Positions 43,301 to 52,545 of a stretch of 64,000 bases of DNA are shown here, piece after piece; position 1 is the stretch's first letter, and each line of letters begins with the position of its first letter. Below the pieces are notes generated by a model. It was not told the DNA's origin, did no database searches, and saw nothing but the letters and a program-made list of their open reading frames with translations. The stretch is from Oscillospiraceae bacterium (GTDB taxonomy: Bacteria > Bacillota > Clostridia > Oscillospirales > UBA929), in contig JAIRUW010000013.1 of assembly GCA_031254195.1 (NCBI GenBank), forward strand, positions 1 through 64,000, read 5' to 3'. The position numbers and the translations under genes were made by a program.

Positions 43301-43743
43301 TGGGCATTTTCCGCAGCATGGAGATCAGCGCGTCGGGTATGAGCGCTCAGCGCTTCCGCATGGATGTCATTTCGCAGAACATTGCCAACGAGGACAACAC
43401 CCGCACCGCCGACGGGACGCCGTACCGGCGCCGGATGGTCATATTTCAGGAGAGAAGCAGCCCTTACCAGTTTTCCAATTACCTTCAGGCCGCGCAGCAG
43501 CGCACCGTAGGCACCGGCGTCCGCGCCATCCGGGTGGAGGAGGACCACAAGACCGACTTCAAAATGATTTACGATCCGTCTCACCCCGACGCCAACGAGG
43601 AGGGTTATGTGAGCTACCCCAATGTGGACAGGGAGCAGGAGCTGGTGGACTTCCTGTCGGCTCTGCGGTCATACGAAGCCAATGTCACCGCGTTCAATAA
43701 CTTCAAGAACATGGCTATGAAAGCCTTAGAGATCGGAAGATAA
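43297..43743 (+). CDS. flgC: Flagellar basal-body rod protein FlgC
   Basis: FlgC is a rod subunit. The N-terminal motif SASGMSAQRFRMDVISQNIANEDNTRTADG and the C-terminal NVTAFNNFKNMAMKALEIGR are typical. At 148 residues it is normal. The start overlaps flgB. Confidence 0.96.
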   Translation: MMGIFRSMEISASGMSAQRFRMDVISQNIANEDNTRTADGTPYRRRMVIFQERSSPYQFSNYLQAAQQRTVGTGVRAIRVEEDHKTDFKMIYDPSHPDANEEGYVSYPNVDREQELVDFLSALRSYEANVTAFNNFKNMAMKALEIGR

Positions 43744-43766
43744 TGAATACTTGAAAGGGTGGTTCC

Positions 43767-44102
43767 ATGGCTATCGATTCTCTGAATTTCAACAATTACA
43801 CATGGCTGCCGTCGCTGATGACCGCCGGGAACGTTCAGGATGCGATCCCAACAGCGCCCGTCGCGACGGATGAGGTTCCCAGGATTTCGTTTTCCGACTT
43901 CCTGTCGGACGCGGTGGGCAATACCATCGCTTCCGACGCCGAGTCCAGTGCCGCCGGTATGGATTTGCTTCTGGGCGGGGAACAGGATCTGCACAGCGTC
44001 CTGATCGCCGGGCAGAAGGCGGAGGTTTTGCTCAACCTCACCGTTCAGATTCGTAACAAGATGGTGGAATCCTATCAAGAAATTATGAGAATGCAGGTGT
44101 AA
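43767..44102 (+). CDS. fliE: Flagellar hook-basal body protein FliE
   Basis: FliE links the MS ring to the rod. The C-terminal part (SVLIAGQKAEVLLNLTVQIRNKMVESYQEIMRMQV) is diagnostic. At 111 residues it is normal. It sits between flgC and fliF as in most Firmicutes. GAAAGGGTGG precedes the ATG. Confidence 0.95.
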   Translation: MAIDSLNFNNYTWLPSLMTAGNVQDAIPTAPVATDEVPRISFSDFLSDAVGNTIASDAESSAAGMDLLLGGEQDLHSVLIAGQKAEVLLNLTVQIRNKMVESYQEIMRMQV

Positions 44103-44105
44103 ACC

Positions 44106-45734
44106 TTGGAATTCCTGCAAGGTATCTTAAACCGCGTACGCGGTTGGTTTTCGGGCATATGGGAAAAGACGGAAAAGCGCGACCGTACGCGCTTTCTTGT
44201 CATTTCAGGAATCGCGGTGGTATTGATTATCGCGGCCGCAGTCATGCTCAACAACAACAAGTATACCGAGTTTGTCACCATTAACGACCCGGAGCAAAGG
44301 CGTTCCGTGTCAGCCGCGCTGTCCGAGAACGGTATAAGACCCAGAATCTCAGGCAATACATTACTCGTCGATAAAAGCGATTACCTCAGCGCCAACGCGG
44401 TGTATCTCGCGATGGCGGACGCCAATGTCGGATTTGAGGGGTTGGATTTCGCTATCTACGAGATGGCGACCGGCATTACCAGCACAGACGCCGACCGGCG
44501 CAACTATACGGTCTTCCAGTTGCGGAGAGACCTCAAGGCGACTTTTGAGGCGCTGCCTTTTGTCAGCAGTGCCGAGGTTATAATCACTATCCCGCAAAAG
44601 CAAATCATCTTCCAAAATGATTACGTGCCCCCGACCGCGTCGGTCGCGCTCTTTCTCACTACCGAAATCACCCAGTCGCAAGTCGAGACGATTGAGAAAT
44701 TTGTGGCCAATGCCGTCGGTGGTATGAGTCCCGAGGATGTGATGGTCACCGACCAGTTTATGCGCCCCCTCAGGAAAGAGAGCGGGGAAGAGGATATTGC
44801 CACAAGGGTCTCGGCCAATTATGAGCATCAAAAGAGGGTGGAGCAGGATTTGGCCGCCGGGGTTACAAGGCAGCTTTCGGTAATCTTTGGACCCTCTAAT
44901 ATCGGCGTTAACGTATCCGCCAAGCTGAATTTTGACGATTATGAGAGGCGAAGTCAGGAATTCATCCCGGTCGTTGGCGACGACGAGGGCATCGTCCGTT
45001 CTATGGAGACCTTAATGGAGCACGCCAAAGGCGCCGGACCCCTCGGCGGCACGGTAGGCACCGATCCCAACGGGCTTGGCATGGACGGCCTTGACGCCGC
45101 CGAATATGTCGAAGTGATGGAGCAATTGATGAGCGAATACGATAAAGAGCAAAATGTAACCAATTACGAAATCTCCGAAGTCAACGAGTATCTGAGGACC
45201 GCGCACGGTACGATAGAGGAAGTAACGGTAGGGATTACGATCAACGAAGACCTTTTGGAGCAGGAAGGATTGGCAATGGCTGCCGATGCGGTCCGCAGAC
45301 TGGCGGCCGCGGCGGTCGGCTTGCAGCCTGACCAATACGAGACCAACGTGGTCGTCGAGTACCTGCCCATGCTGCAACCCAGGCTGAACCAAGCGGAAGA
45401 GGACGCGTTTAACGAACAGAAACAGCGCGAAGAGCTTTATGCCCTCATCCAAACCCTCGTCCTCTATGGCATCATCGGCATTTGTTTCATTTTGCTTATC
45501 CTGCGCACCTTCGCCCTCCTCAAACCCAAGCCGGTGGAGCTGCCCGGGGAGATACTGGCCGGCGATGTGGAAGACTATTCGGACCTTTTGGAAGCCGCCA
45601 CGGTCAGCATGGAGCTGGAGGTTACCAAAACCCCGTCGCGCGAACGTGTCGAGGAGTTTATTGAGAACAACGCGGAAGCCGTGGCCCATATGCTGCGCAC
45701 ATGGCTTCAGGACGAAGAGGATAAAGGCTGGTAA
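44106..45734 (+). CDS. fliF: Flagellar MS-ring protein FliF
   Basis: FliF forms the membrane-embedded MS ring. It has an N-terminal transmembrane segment (FLVISGIAVVLIIAAAVML), two YscJ-type ring-building domains (RRNYTVFQLRRDLKATFEALPFVSSAEVII), and a second membrane segment near residue 450 (LVLYGIIGICFILLILRTF). The C-terminal tail binds FliG. The TTG start lies three bases after fliE with AGGTG upstream. The length, 542, is normal. Confidence 0.97.
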   Translation: MEFLQGILNRVRGWFSGIWEKTEKRDRTRFLVISGIAVVLIIAAAVMLNNNKYTEFVTINDPEQRRSVSAALSENGIRPRISGNTLLVDKSDYLSANAVYLAMADANVGFEGLDFAIYEMATGITSTDADRRNYTVFQLRRDLKATFEALPFVSSAEVIITIPQKQIIFQNDYVPPTASVALFLTTEITQSQVETIEKFVANAVGGMSPEDVMVTDQFMRPLRKESGEEDIATRVSANYEHQKRVEQDLAAGVTRQLSVIFGPSNIGVNVSAKLNFDDYERRSQEFIPVVGDDEGIVRSMETLMEHAKGAGPLGGTVGTDPNGLGMDGLDAAEYVEVMEQLMSEYDKEQNVTNYEISEVNEYLRTAHGTIEEVTVGITINEDLLEQEGLAMAADAVRRLAAAAVGLQPDQYETNVVVEYLPMLQPRLNQAEEDAFNEQKQREELYALIQTLVLYGIIGICFILLILRTFALLKPKPVELPGEILAGDVEDYSDLLEAATVSMELEVTKTPSRERVEEFIENNAEAVAHMLRTWLQDEEDKGW

Positions 45735-45759
45735 TTTCATTAGTGTGAGGTGAGGATCT

Positions 45760-46779
45760 GTGCCACCGACAAAGGCAACGGAAAAAATGAGCGGGCGTGA
45801 AAAGGCGGCCATTCTCCTGATTGCCCTCGGTAAGGAGTATTCCTCCAAGATATTCCGCCATCTAAAGGATGAAGAGATTGAGCAGCTCACGCTGGACATC
45901 ACCAATGTGCGGCGCGTGGACGCTGAAACAAAAGATGACATCATCAATGAGTTCTACGAGGAATGCCTGACGCAGAACTATATTCTGGAGGGCGGCATCG
46001 ACTACGCCCGGGAGCTGCTTGAGTCGTCAATCGGTTCGGCGCGCGCCCTTGAGCTCATCTCCCGCCTCACCTCCTCCCTTCAGGTGCGCCCGTTTGACTT
46101 CGCACGCAAGACCGACCCCAACCAGATACTGAACTTTATCCAGAACGAACACCCGCAGACCATCGCCCTGATTTTATCCTATCTCGAACCGGGCATGGCC
46201 GCGGCGATATTATCCAAGCTGCCCAGCGAAAAGCAGACGCAGGTTGTCGTGCGTGTCTCCACGATGGACCGCACCAGCCCCGAATATGTACGCGAGGTGG
46301 AGCGCATCCTCGACCGCAAGCTGAGCAGTATGGGCGTGGACGACTTCACCGTTGTGGGCGGCATCCAGTCCATCGTCGATATCCTCAACGCCGCCGACCG
46401 CGGCACCGAGCGCCGCGTATTGGAAGAGCTTGAAGTCGATAACAGCGACCTTGTGGACGAGATCCGGCGCAAAATGTTCGTCTTCGAGGACATCATCCGC
46501 CTCGACAAGCGCGCCATCCAGCGCGTCCTCAAGGAAGTCGAGAACGCCGACCTTACCGTCGCCCTCAAGAACGCTACCGAAGAGCTGCGCGGCCTGATCT
46601 TCGAGAATATGTCCAAGCGCCTTGCCGATATGATTAAAGAGGACATGGAATATATGGGGCCGGTGCGCGTACGCGACGTCGAGGACTCCCAGCAGAAGAT
46701 TGTCAACGTTATAAGGAAGCTCCAGGATGCGGGCGAGATCGTTATCTCGCGCGGTTCGGAGGATGAGCTCATTGTCTAA
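45760..46779 (+). CDS. fliG: Flagellar motor switch protein FliG
   Basis: FliG is the rotor protein that contacts stator MotA. Hallmarks are SGREKAAILLIALGKEYSSKIFRHL, NEHPQTIALILSYLEPGMAA (EHPQTI hinge) and FEDIIRLDKRAIQRVLKEVE of the C-terminal torque helix. At 339 residues it is normal. The GTG start follows TGAGGTGAGGA. Confidence 0.97.
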   Translation: MPPTKATEKMSGREKAAILLIALGKEYSSKIFRHLKDEEIEQLTLDITNVRRVDAETKDDIINEFYEECLTQNYILEGGIDYARELLESSIGSARALELISRLTSSLQVRPFDFARKTDPNQILNFIQNEHPQTIALILSYLEPGMAAAILSKLPSEKQTQVVVRVSTMDRTSPEYVREVERILDRKLSSMGVDDFTVVGGIQSIVDILNAADRGTERRVLEELEVDNSDLVDEIRRKMFVFEDIIRLDKRAIQRVLKEVENADLTVALKNATEELRGLIFENMSKRLADMIKEDMEYMGPVRVRDVEDSQQKIVNVIRKLQDAGEIVISRGSEDELIV

Positions 46780-47590
46780 TACGATTATCAAGGCGGGAAA
46801 GACGCGCTTGTTGCCGCCGGAAGAGAGGCCGCGGCTGCTAAAGCCGGCTAAAGCCGACGAAGCGGACAAGCCTGATGAGGTAATCCAGATCCCCGACGAT
46901 CGTCATGATAGGGAAAGGGAGCGGGAAGAGCGCGAAGCCATCATCCAGGCCGCGTACGATGAGGTCATCGAGGCGGCGCAGCGGGAAGTCGCGCTCTTGC
47001 TTGAAGACGCGCGCCGTCAGGCCCGTGAGATTGTCAGCGAGACTGAGGCCAATGCGGAGAAGGCCAGAGCGGCCGCGCACGCCGACGGTTTTGAGAAGGG
47101 GCTGGGGATTGGGTTTGCCGACGGCGTAGAGAGAGCCGAGCGGGCGCTGGAAGATTTACTGCGTGACGGGCAGGCCGAGGTCGATTCGGCCCTCGCCGCC
47201 GCTTATGCCGAGCGTGACCGGCTGCTTTTGGAAATGGAGCCGAAGATTTACCGGCTCGCGCTGGATGTAGCGGAGAAAATTGTGGGCTTGGAGCTGGATC
47301 AAGACAACAAGGCGTTCGTATCCCTTGTCACGGCGGCGCTCAATGTTATACAGTGCGAATCGCGCGTGACGCTCCGCGTCAATGCCGAGGAGCACACCCG
47401 GGCGTTTCGTTCCAAGGCTGAGGCGCGGCTTAAAACCGAGCGGGGCAGTGTGGAGGCCGATATTGTGACCGACATGGGCATAGAGCCGCATGGCTGCCTA
47501 ATCGAGACTGGCAACGGCACAGTGGACGCTTCGGTGGACGCGCAGCTGGAACAGATTGCTAGGAATATGGGAATCGAACAAAATGATTGA
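46772..47590 (+). CDS. fliH: Flagellar assembly protein FliH
   Basis: FliH is the stator-like regulator of the export ATPase FliI. The N-terminal half is charged, with a coiled coil (EREEREAIIQAAYDEVIEAAQREVALLLEDARRQA). A Gly-rich stretch follows (GFEKGLGIGFADGVE), then the C-terminal domain (PKIYRLALDVAEKIVGLELDQD). I chose the TTG at 46772 because GGAGG lies nine bases upstream. The ATG at 46763 directly abuts that site. It overlaps fliG by eight bases. Confidence 0.88.
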   Translation: MSNTIIKAGKTRLLPPEERPRLLKPAKADEADKPDEVIQIPDDRHDREREREEREAIIQAAYDEVIEAAQREVALLLEDARRQAREIVSETEANAEKARAAAHADGFEKGLGIGFADGVERAERALEDLLRDGQAEVDSALAAAYAERDRLLLEMEPKIYRLALDVAEKIVGLELDQDNKAFVSLVTAALNVIQCESRVTLRVNAEEHTRAFRSKAEARLKTERGSVEADIVTDMGIEPHGCLIETGNGTVDASVDAQLEQIARNMGIEQND

Positions 47591-48884
47591 TTTCGAGAAA
47601 ATCACAAGCGCCGTGCGGCAGGGGAACCCGCTTCAATACTCCGGCAGTGTGCAGGTGATTTCCGGCCTGACGGTGGAAGCCGCCGGCCCGGCTGTGCAGA
47701 TTGGCGAGATGTGCCGCATATATACGCTCGCGGGCGACCGATTCATGCCGGCCGAAGTGGTCGGCTTTCGTGATAACCGCGTCCTGCTAATGCCATATGG
47801 CGACCTTACCGGCGTGGGGCCGGGGTCGCGCGTTGTCTCCACCAACCGCACGCTGTCCGTGCCTGTGAGCGAAGCCTTGAAGGGGCGTGTGCTCGACGGG
47901 CTGGGGCATCCGATGGACGACGGCCCCGCCGTAGCGCCCGAGACGCTGTACCCGGTGGAGAACTCGCCGCCAAACCCTTTGAGCCGCGCGATGATTACCG
48001 AGGTCATGCCGCTGGGCGTCCGCGCCATTGACGGGCTGTTGACATGCGGGCGCGGCCAGCGCGTCGGTATCTTCGCAGGCTCCGGCGTCGGTAAAAGCAC
48101 ATTGCTGGGTATGATCGCGCGCAACGCCAAGAGCGACATTAACGTCATTACTCTGATCGGGGAGCGCGGGCGCGAGGTCAACGGCTTTCTGCAAAACGAT
48201 CTGGGCGAGGAAGGGTTGAAGCGCTCCATCGTCATTGTGGCTTCGAGCGACCAGCCCGCCCTCATACGCGCCAAGTCCGCGATGGTGGGCACCAGTATCG
48301 CCGAGTTTTTCAGAGATAAAGGCTTGAATGTCCTTTTGATGATGGACAGTCTGACGCGATATGCTATGGCGCAGCGCGAGGTGGGGATGGCGGCCGGGGA
48401 ACCGCCGGTATCGCGCGGATATACCCCTTCGGTCTATACCGTGATGCCAAAGCTGCTGGAACGGGCGGGCAACGCTCCCAAAGGGTCTATCACGGCGCTC
48501 TACACTGTCTTGGTGGAAGGCGACGACTTAAATGAGCCGATCACCGACACGGCCCGCGGCATCCTTGACGGACATATCGTCCTCTCGCGGCGGCTTGCCA
48601 ACCGCAACCATTATCCTCCCATCGACATTCTGGCGTCCATCTCCCGCCTGATGCCGGACATCGCGTCCAAGGAACACTATAAGCAGGCGGGCCGCTTGAA
48701 GAGCATGATGGCAGTCTACGACGATGCGCAGGACCTGATCAATATAGGGGCGTATAAGGTCGGCTCCAACCCCGACATAGACGCGTCAATAAAGTTGATC
48801 AAGCCCATCAACGCCTTTTTGCAGCAGGAAGTGGAGGACGGCAGCCCGTTTGACGCGACGCTGGAAAAACTGATGGGCATATGA
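47583..48884 (+). CDS. fliI: Flagellum-specific ATPase FliI
   Basis: FliI powers flagellar type III export. Walker A is GSGVGKSTL, Walker B is VLLMMDSLTRYA, and the F1/V-type family motif PPVSRGYTPSVYTVMPKLLERAG is complete. At 433 residues it is normal. The ATG at 47583 overlaps the end of fliH by eight bases. Confidence 0.97.
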   Translation: MIDFEKITSAVRQGNPLQYSGSVQVISGLTVEAAGPAVQIGEMCRIYTLAGDRFMPAEVVGFRDNRVLLMPYGDLTGVGPGSRVVSTNRTLSVPVSEALKGRVLDGLGHPMDDGPAVAPETLYPVENSPPNPLSRAMITEVMPLGVRAIDGLLTCGRGQRVGIFAGSGVGKSTLLGMIARNAKSDINVITLIGERGREVNGFLQNDLGEEGLKRSIVIVASSDQPALIRAKSAMVGTSIAEFFRDKGLNVLLMMDSLTRYAMAQREVGMAAGEPPVSRGYTPSVYTVMPKLLERAGNAPKGSITALYTVLVEGDDLNEPITDTARGILDGHIVLSRRLANRNHYPPIDILASISRLMPDIASKEHYKQAGRLKSMMAVYDDAQDLINIGAYKVGSNPDIDASIKLIKPINAFLQQEVEDGSPFDATLEKLMGI

Positions 48885-48917
48885 TAAGAGGTTGCTCCTT
48901 GAAAGGGGCGTGATACG

Positions 48918-49388
48918 GTGAAAAAATTTAAGTTCACCCTGCAATCGGTGCTCAATGTCAAGCGGGCGCAGGAGAAGCAGCAGATAGGCGAACTGACCGA
49001 GTGCAACGCCCGTATCCGGCGCTTTGAACAGGCGCGGCAAGAGCTTATGGAGCGGGAGATGGGGCAGCATGAGGAGTTCAGGCGGCAAATCGGCGAGGGG
49101 CTGTCCCCGGCGGAGCTGAGGCTTTGGGGAATCGCCAACCGGGCCGCCCGTGAGCGTGTAGAGTATCAGGACAAAGTGCTGGAGCAAGCCGAAGGCGAAC
49201 GGCTGCGAATAGAGAAGAAATTGATTGCTGTTATGCAGGAGCGCAAGATTTTGGAAAAACTGCGGGATAAGCAAAAAGAAGCGTACCGTGCCGAGCAGCA
49301 GAGGGAAACAGCGATTGAAATGGCGGAATTTATGGGTCATGAAGTCTATATAGATCAGGAGGGGATCAGACATGGCAGCGGCGGTTAA
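48918..49388 (+). CDS. fliJ: Flagellar export chaperone FliJ
   Basis: The 156-residue protein is almost entirely coiled coil (LQSVLNVKRAQEKQQIGELTE through LRDKQKEAYRAEQQRET), as expected for FliJ, which inserts into the FliI hexamer. It begins KKFKFTLQSVLNVK, a conserved FliJ start. The GTG follows GAAAGGGGCGTG. It overlaps the next gene by 17 bases. Confidence 0.92.
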   Translation: MKKFKFTLQSVLNVKRAQEKQQIGELTECNARIRRFEQARQELMEREMGQHEEFRRQIGEGLSPAELRLWGIANRAARERVEYQDKVLEQAEGERLRIEKKLIAVMQERKILEKLRDKQKEAYRAEQQRETAIEMAEFMGHEVYIDQEGIRHGSGG

Positions 49389-50124
49389 AGAGAAGCCCGC
49401 GAAAGCCGGGGAGGCGGCTCCCGAGGATATGAAGAAGGCGCAGACCGTAGACGAAATGGAAAAGGAAGCGCTGGGACCCAAAAAGCCTAAGGCTGAAAAG
49501 CAGAAAGAGCCGAAAGAGAAGAGAAAACCGGGGATGGCGGAGGCGATCATGCTGACGTCTCTGCTTTGGCTGTCTATTTTCAGCGCGTTTATATTGCTGG
49601 CAATGTTTGACCCTACAGAAGACAGAATCATACGCGGGTTGACATTGCTGCTGCTCAACCCGGAAGAGGAAACGCGCGAGCAGTATTGGGCCAGGGATAT
49701 TTACGCCAATCAGGATTTGGAGAAAGAGCTTAATGAGTTATCTCAGCGGCTGGACGCTTTCGAAGAGGATTTGAACCTCCGGGAGCAAATGCTCGACGAG
49801 CGTGAGAATGATTTGGAGGACAGGGAGATTGAAGTTGAGGATTGGCTGGAAATTAAGCGTGGAAGCACCGCCAGCGGCGGCAACGGGGGGGAAACCGGCG
49901 CGGATTTGGCGCATATGGCAAAAACCATTGAACGGATGACTCCGAGCGCTGCCGCAACGGGACTTGCGGAAATGGATTTTGAGAGCGCCGTGCGGGTTTG
50001 CAAGCTAATTGGGGCGAAAAAGCTGGCGCCCATCTTTAACGCGATGGACCCTGAATTTTTCGTTGAGCTTATGAATGAGCTGACCGCTTTGCCCGAAGAG
50101 GATGATTGGGACTACGACTGGTAA
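49372..50124 (+). CDS. MotE-like flagellar protein
   Basis: The 250-residue protein has a long charged N-terminus, one transmembrane segment near residues 58-80 (AIMLTSLLWLSIFSAFILLAMF), a coiled coil (LEKELNELSQRLDAFEEDLNLREQMLDERENDLEDRE) and a C-terminal MgtE_N-like domain (MAKTIERMTPSAAATGLAEMDFESAVRVCKLIGAKKLAPIFNAMDPEF). This matches MotE-type chaperones of MotC/stator assembly. It is at the end of the flagellar cluster and overlaps fliJ. AGGAGG precedes the ATG. The acidic tail DDWDYDW is unusual. Confidence 0.82.
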   Translation: MAAAVKEKPAKAGEAAPEDMKKAQTVDEMEKEALGPKKPKAEKQKEPKEKRKPGMAEAIMLTSLLWLSIFSAFILLAMFDPTEDRIIRGLTLLLLNPEEETREQYWARDIYANQDLEKELNELSQRLDAFEEDLNLREQMLDERENDLEDREIEVEDWLEIKRGSTASGGNGGETGADLAHMAKTIERMTPSAAATGLAEMDFESAVRVCKLIGAKKLAPIFNAMDPEFFVELMNELTALPEEDDWDYDW

Positions 50125-50138
50125 CAGGGGTGGGACAT

Positions 50139-51974
50139 TTGCATAAAGACTATCTCCGGGTGGCGGCTGTTACGCCTTTCGTTACACCGGCCTTGCCGCA
50201 GAAAAACATTGACGGCGCTTTGCGCCTTATCCGCAAAGCCGGCGGCGCGGCGCTTGTCGTGTTGCCTGAGCTGTGCGTCACCGGCTGCACCTGCGAAGAT
50301 TTATTCCTGCACGCGGCACTGCTGGACAGCGCCGAGGAAGCGCTTGCGCTGCTTATCAGCGAAACCAAAGCCTCCGGCGCTCTGATTGCCGTGGGGATGC
50401 CTGTCCGCCGGGGGCAGGGACTGTATAACTGCGCCGCCGTCTTTCAGGGAGGGCGGCTTCTGGGCGTTGTGCCCAAGAGCCGTATACCGCGCGCTTCGCC
50501 GTACGCGGAAAACCGCTATTTTCTATCCGGCGCGGGCCTTGACGGAACCGTATCCCTTTGCGGGGAGGAAGTCCCGTTTGGGCCGGATCTGCTCTTTGAC
50601 GGGGGCGGCGGTTTCCGTGTCGCTTTTGAGATTGGGAATGACATATCGGGGCATACGGACGCCGCGGTCATCGGGAACTTGGCCGCGTGTGAAGAAGGGG
50701 CAGGGCGGCGCGCTTATTGGAATAGTTTACTAAGGGTTCAGTCGGCGCGGCTGGCCGCGGGCATTGTGTCCGCGTCGGCCGGTGACGGTGAGTCTACCGG
50801 AAATGCCGTCTTTTCAGGCAGCCGGGCGATTGCCGAGAACGGAGCGGTTTTGGCCCAAAGCGGCATTGAGGAGTGTATCGGCGTCACGGCGACGGAGATC
50901 GACCTCGGCCTGCTCGCCTATGAACGGCGCAGGGTTACAGGGGACGCCGGGGCGGCGTCGGCTATGCGGGTGATCCCGTTCCGGCGCGGCGGGACGGCTG
51001 GTGGCGCCCTGACGCGCCATTATTCGCCCGAGCCGTTTATCCCTGAGGAAAACGACGCCCTCGCAACGCGCTGCCATGAGGTCATGTCGGCGCAGATACG
51101 CGGCCTGCGGACGCGGCTTGACCGCCTGCCCGGGACCGGCGCGGCTGTGGCGGTCTCCGGCGGCTTGGATTCCACCCTCGCTCTTCTGATTGCGCATCAG
51201 GCGGCAAAGCAGGAGCGGCGGAAGCTGCTGGCCGTGACCATGCCCGGCCCCGGCACGACACAGCGCACCCTCTCCAACGCGGAAGCGCTCTGCAAAGCGC
51301 TGGGTGTGAAGCTCAAGCATGTCCCGATCGGCGGCGCGCTGGAGGGGCATTTGAAGGACATAGAGCATGACGGGCGGCCTGATATAGTGTTTGAAAACGC
51401 GCAGGCGCGGGAGCGCGCCCAGATTATCATGGACATTGCCAACGCCGAGAACAGCATTGTAGTCGGTTCCTCCGACCTCTCGGAAATGGCGCTGGGCTTC
51501 TGCACCTACGGCGGCGACCACATGAGCATGTACAACGTCAACGCGGGCGTACCCAAAACGCTGATGCGCCGTATCGTCCGTTTTGTCGCGGGGAAATCCG
51601 CCAAAGCCTTGCGGACGGTGCTGTATGACATCGTGGACACCCCTATCAGCCCCGAGCTGCTGCCGGTAGGCCCGGACGGGACGCAAGACCAGCGCAGCGA
51701 GGATATTCTGGGGGATTATCTGGTACACGACTTTTTCCTCTATTGGTTCCTCCGCTATGGTTATACACGGGAAAAGCTGCTGGCGGCGGCCGGCCGCGCC
51801 TTTGAGGGGCGCTACCTGCCCGAGTCGCTGGAAGCGGTGCTGGATGTGTTCATGGCGCGGTTCGCGCACTCGCAATTCAAGCGCAACGCCTCGCCCGACG
51901 GCCCGCGCGTCGGCAGTGTGTCGCTCTCGCGGGAGGACTGGCGTATGCCGGCGGATCTGGCGCGGCTTCCGTGA
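50139..51974 (+). CDS. nadE: NAD(+) synthetase, glutamine-dependent type but lacking the glutaminase cysteine
   Basis: The protein has two domains. The C-terminal synthetase has the PP-loop VAVSGGLDSTLALLIA, NAQARERAQIIMDIAN and GSSDLSEMALGFCTYGGDH. The N-terminal nitrilase-like domain keeps Glu (VLPELCVTGCTCEDLF) and Lys (GVVPKSRIPRA) of the catalytic triad. The third position, normally EICEDLW, reads EIGNDIS, so the nucleophilic Cys is Gly. Ammonia would then have to be used directly or come from elsewhere. The TTG at 50139 follows AGGGGTGGG. At 611 residues it is slightly short of the usual 630-680. It directly follows the flagellar cluster. Confidence 0.92.
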   Translation: MHKDYLRVAAVTPFVTPALPQKNIDGALRLIRKAGGAALVVLPELCVTGCTCEDLFLHAALLDSAEEALALLISETKASGALIAVGMPVRRGQGLYNCAAVFQGGRLLGVVPKSRIPRASPYAENRYFLSGAGLDGTVSLCGEEVPFGPDLLFDGGGGFRVAFEIGNDISGHTDAAVIGNLAACEEGAGRRAYWNSLLRVQSARLAAGIVSASAGDGESTGNAVFSGSRAIAENGAVLAQSGIEECIGVTATEIDLGLLAYERRRVTGDAGAASAMRVIPFRRGGTAGGALTRHYSPEPFIPEENDALATRCHEVMSAQIRGLRTRLDRLPGTGAAVAVSGGLDSTLALLIAHQAAKQERRKLLAVTMPGPGTTQRTLSNAEALCKALGVKLKHVPIGGALEGHLKDIEHDGRPDIVFENAQARERAQIIMDIANAENSIVVGSSDLSEMALGFCTYGGDHMSMYNVNAGVPKTLMRRIVRFVAGKSAKALRTVLYDIVDTPISPELLPVGPDGTQDQRSEDILGDYLVHDFFLYWFLRYGYTREKLLAAAGRAFEGRYLPESLEAVLDVFMARFAHSQFKRNASPDGPRVGSVSLSREDWRMPADLARLP

Positions 51975-52057
51975 GGAGGCAGATGAGGACTAATATGCAG
52001 ATATTGAAACTGACGGCAGAAACCCTTATATCGTAGTACCTTTTGCAGGAGGCTTTC

Positions 52058-52495
52058 ATGTCTACAAGACATACCAAAATAACAATCGATTTGTTTATGG
52101 TATTTGCTGTAACATGCTCGTACATCAGATGGGATGGCGAACCAACTTTACATATCGTCGCGGGATTTATTTGTGCCATACTTTTTACTGTTCATTTTTA
52201 CATGAATAGAAAAGTATTCGCGGCTTTCAGCAAAGGAGTTAAAAGGTTAAGTACCCCGGCAAGGATAAAGTATTTTACAGATTGCTTATTATTGGCAACT
52301 TGGAGTATCGCCGTTATCTCAGGCTTGCTTGCATTATTATCATACTCAGGAGTAACGGAAATTTCGTTTGACATTAGAAGATTTCACGGTCTTTTTTGCA
52401 GAATAGGCGGCGTTTTAATTGTTATTCATATGATACAGCACGGCAGACAAATCATTTCATATCTTAAAGCTCGCGACAACAGCGCTATGCAATAA
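52058..52495 (+). CDS. DUF4405-type membrane protein
   Basis: The 145-residue protein has four hydrophobic segments with histidines placed as in small cytochrome-b-like DUF4405 proteins: LHIVAGFICAILFTVHFYMNRK, FTDCLLLATWSIAVISGLLALL, FHGLFCRIGGVLIVIHMIQHG. The paired His residues (LHIV...VHFY and RFHG...IHMIQH) could bind two haems. The ATG at 52058 has AGGAGG upstream. Base composition is more AT-rich than its neighbours by eye, which may indicate a foreign origin. A strong terminator follows. Confidence 0.75.
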   Translation: MSTRHTKITIDLFMVFAVTCSYIRWDGEPTLHIVAGFICAILFTVHFYMNRKVFAAFSKGVKRLSTPARIKYFTDCLLLATWSIAVISGLLALLSYSGVTEISFDIRRFHGLFCRIGGVLIVIHMIQHGRQIISYLKARDNSAMQ

Positions 52496-52526
52496 ACGAG
52501 AGCGTCAAGCCAGACGCTCTCGTTTT
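52494..52526. terminator. Bidirectional intrinsic terminator
   Basis: An 11-base-pair perfect stem (ACGAGAGCGTC / GACGCTCTCGT) has A residues on the left and TTTTCC on the right. It serves both the DUF4405 gene and the converging oxidoreductase gene. Confidence 0.9.
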
Positions 52527-52545
52527 CCTGTCACCAAACAATCGC

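Noticed and set aside
45012..45947. 311-codon - strand frame opposite fliF
   Set aside because: It is antisense to fliF and fliG, which are clearly real.
50814..51875. 353-codon - strand frame opposite nadE
   Set aside because: The + strand carries the complete NAD synthetase domain; the antisense frame is Arg- and Gln-rich with no motif.
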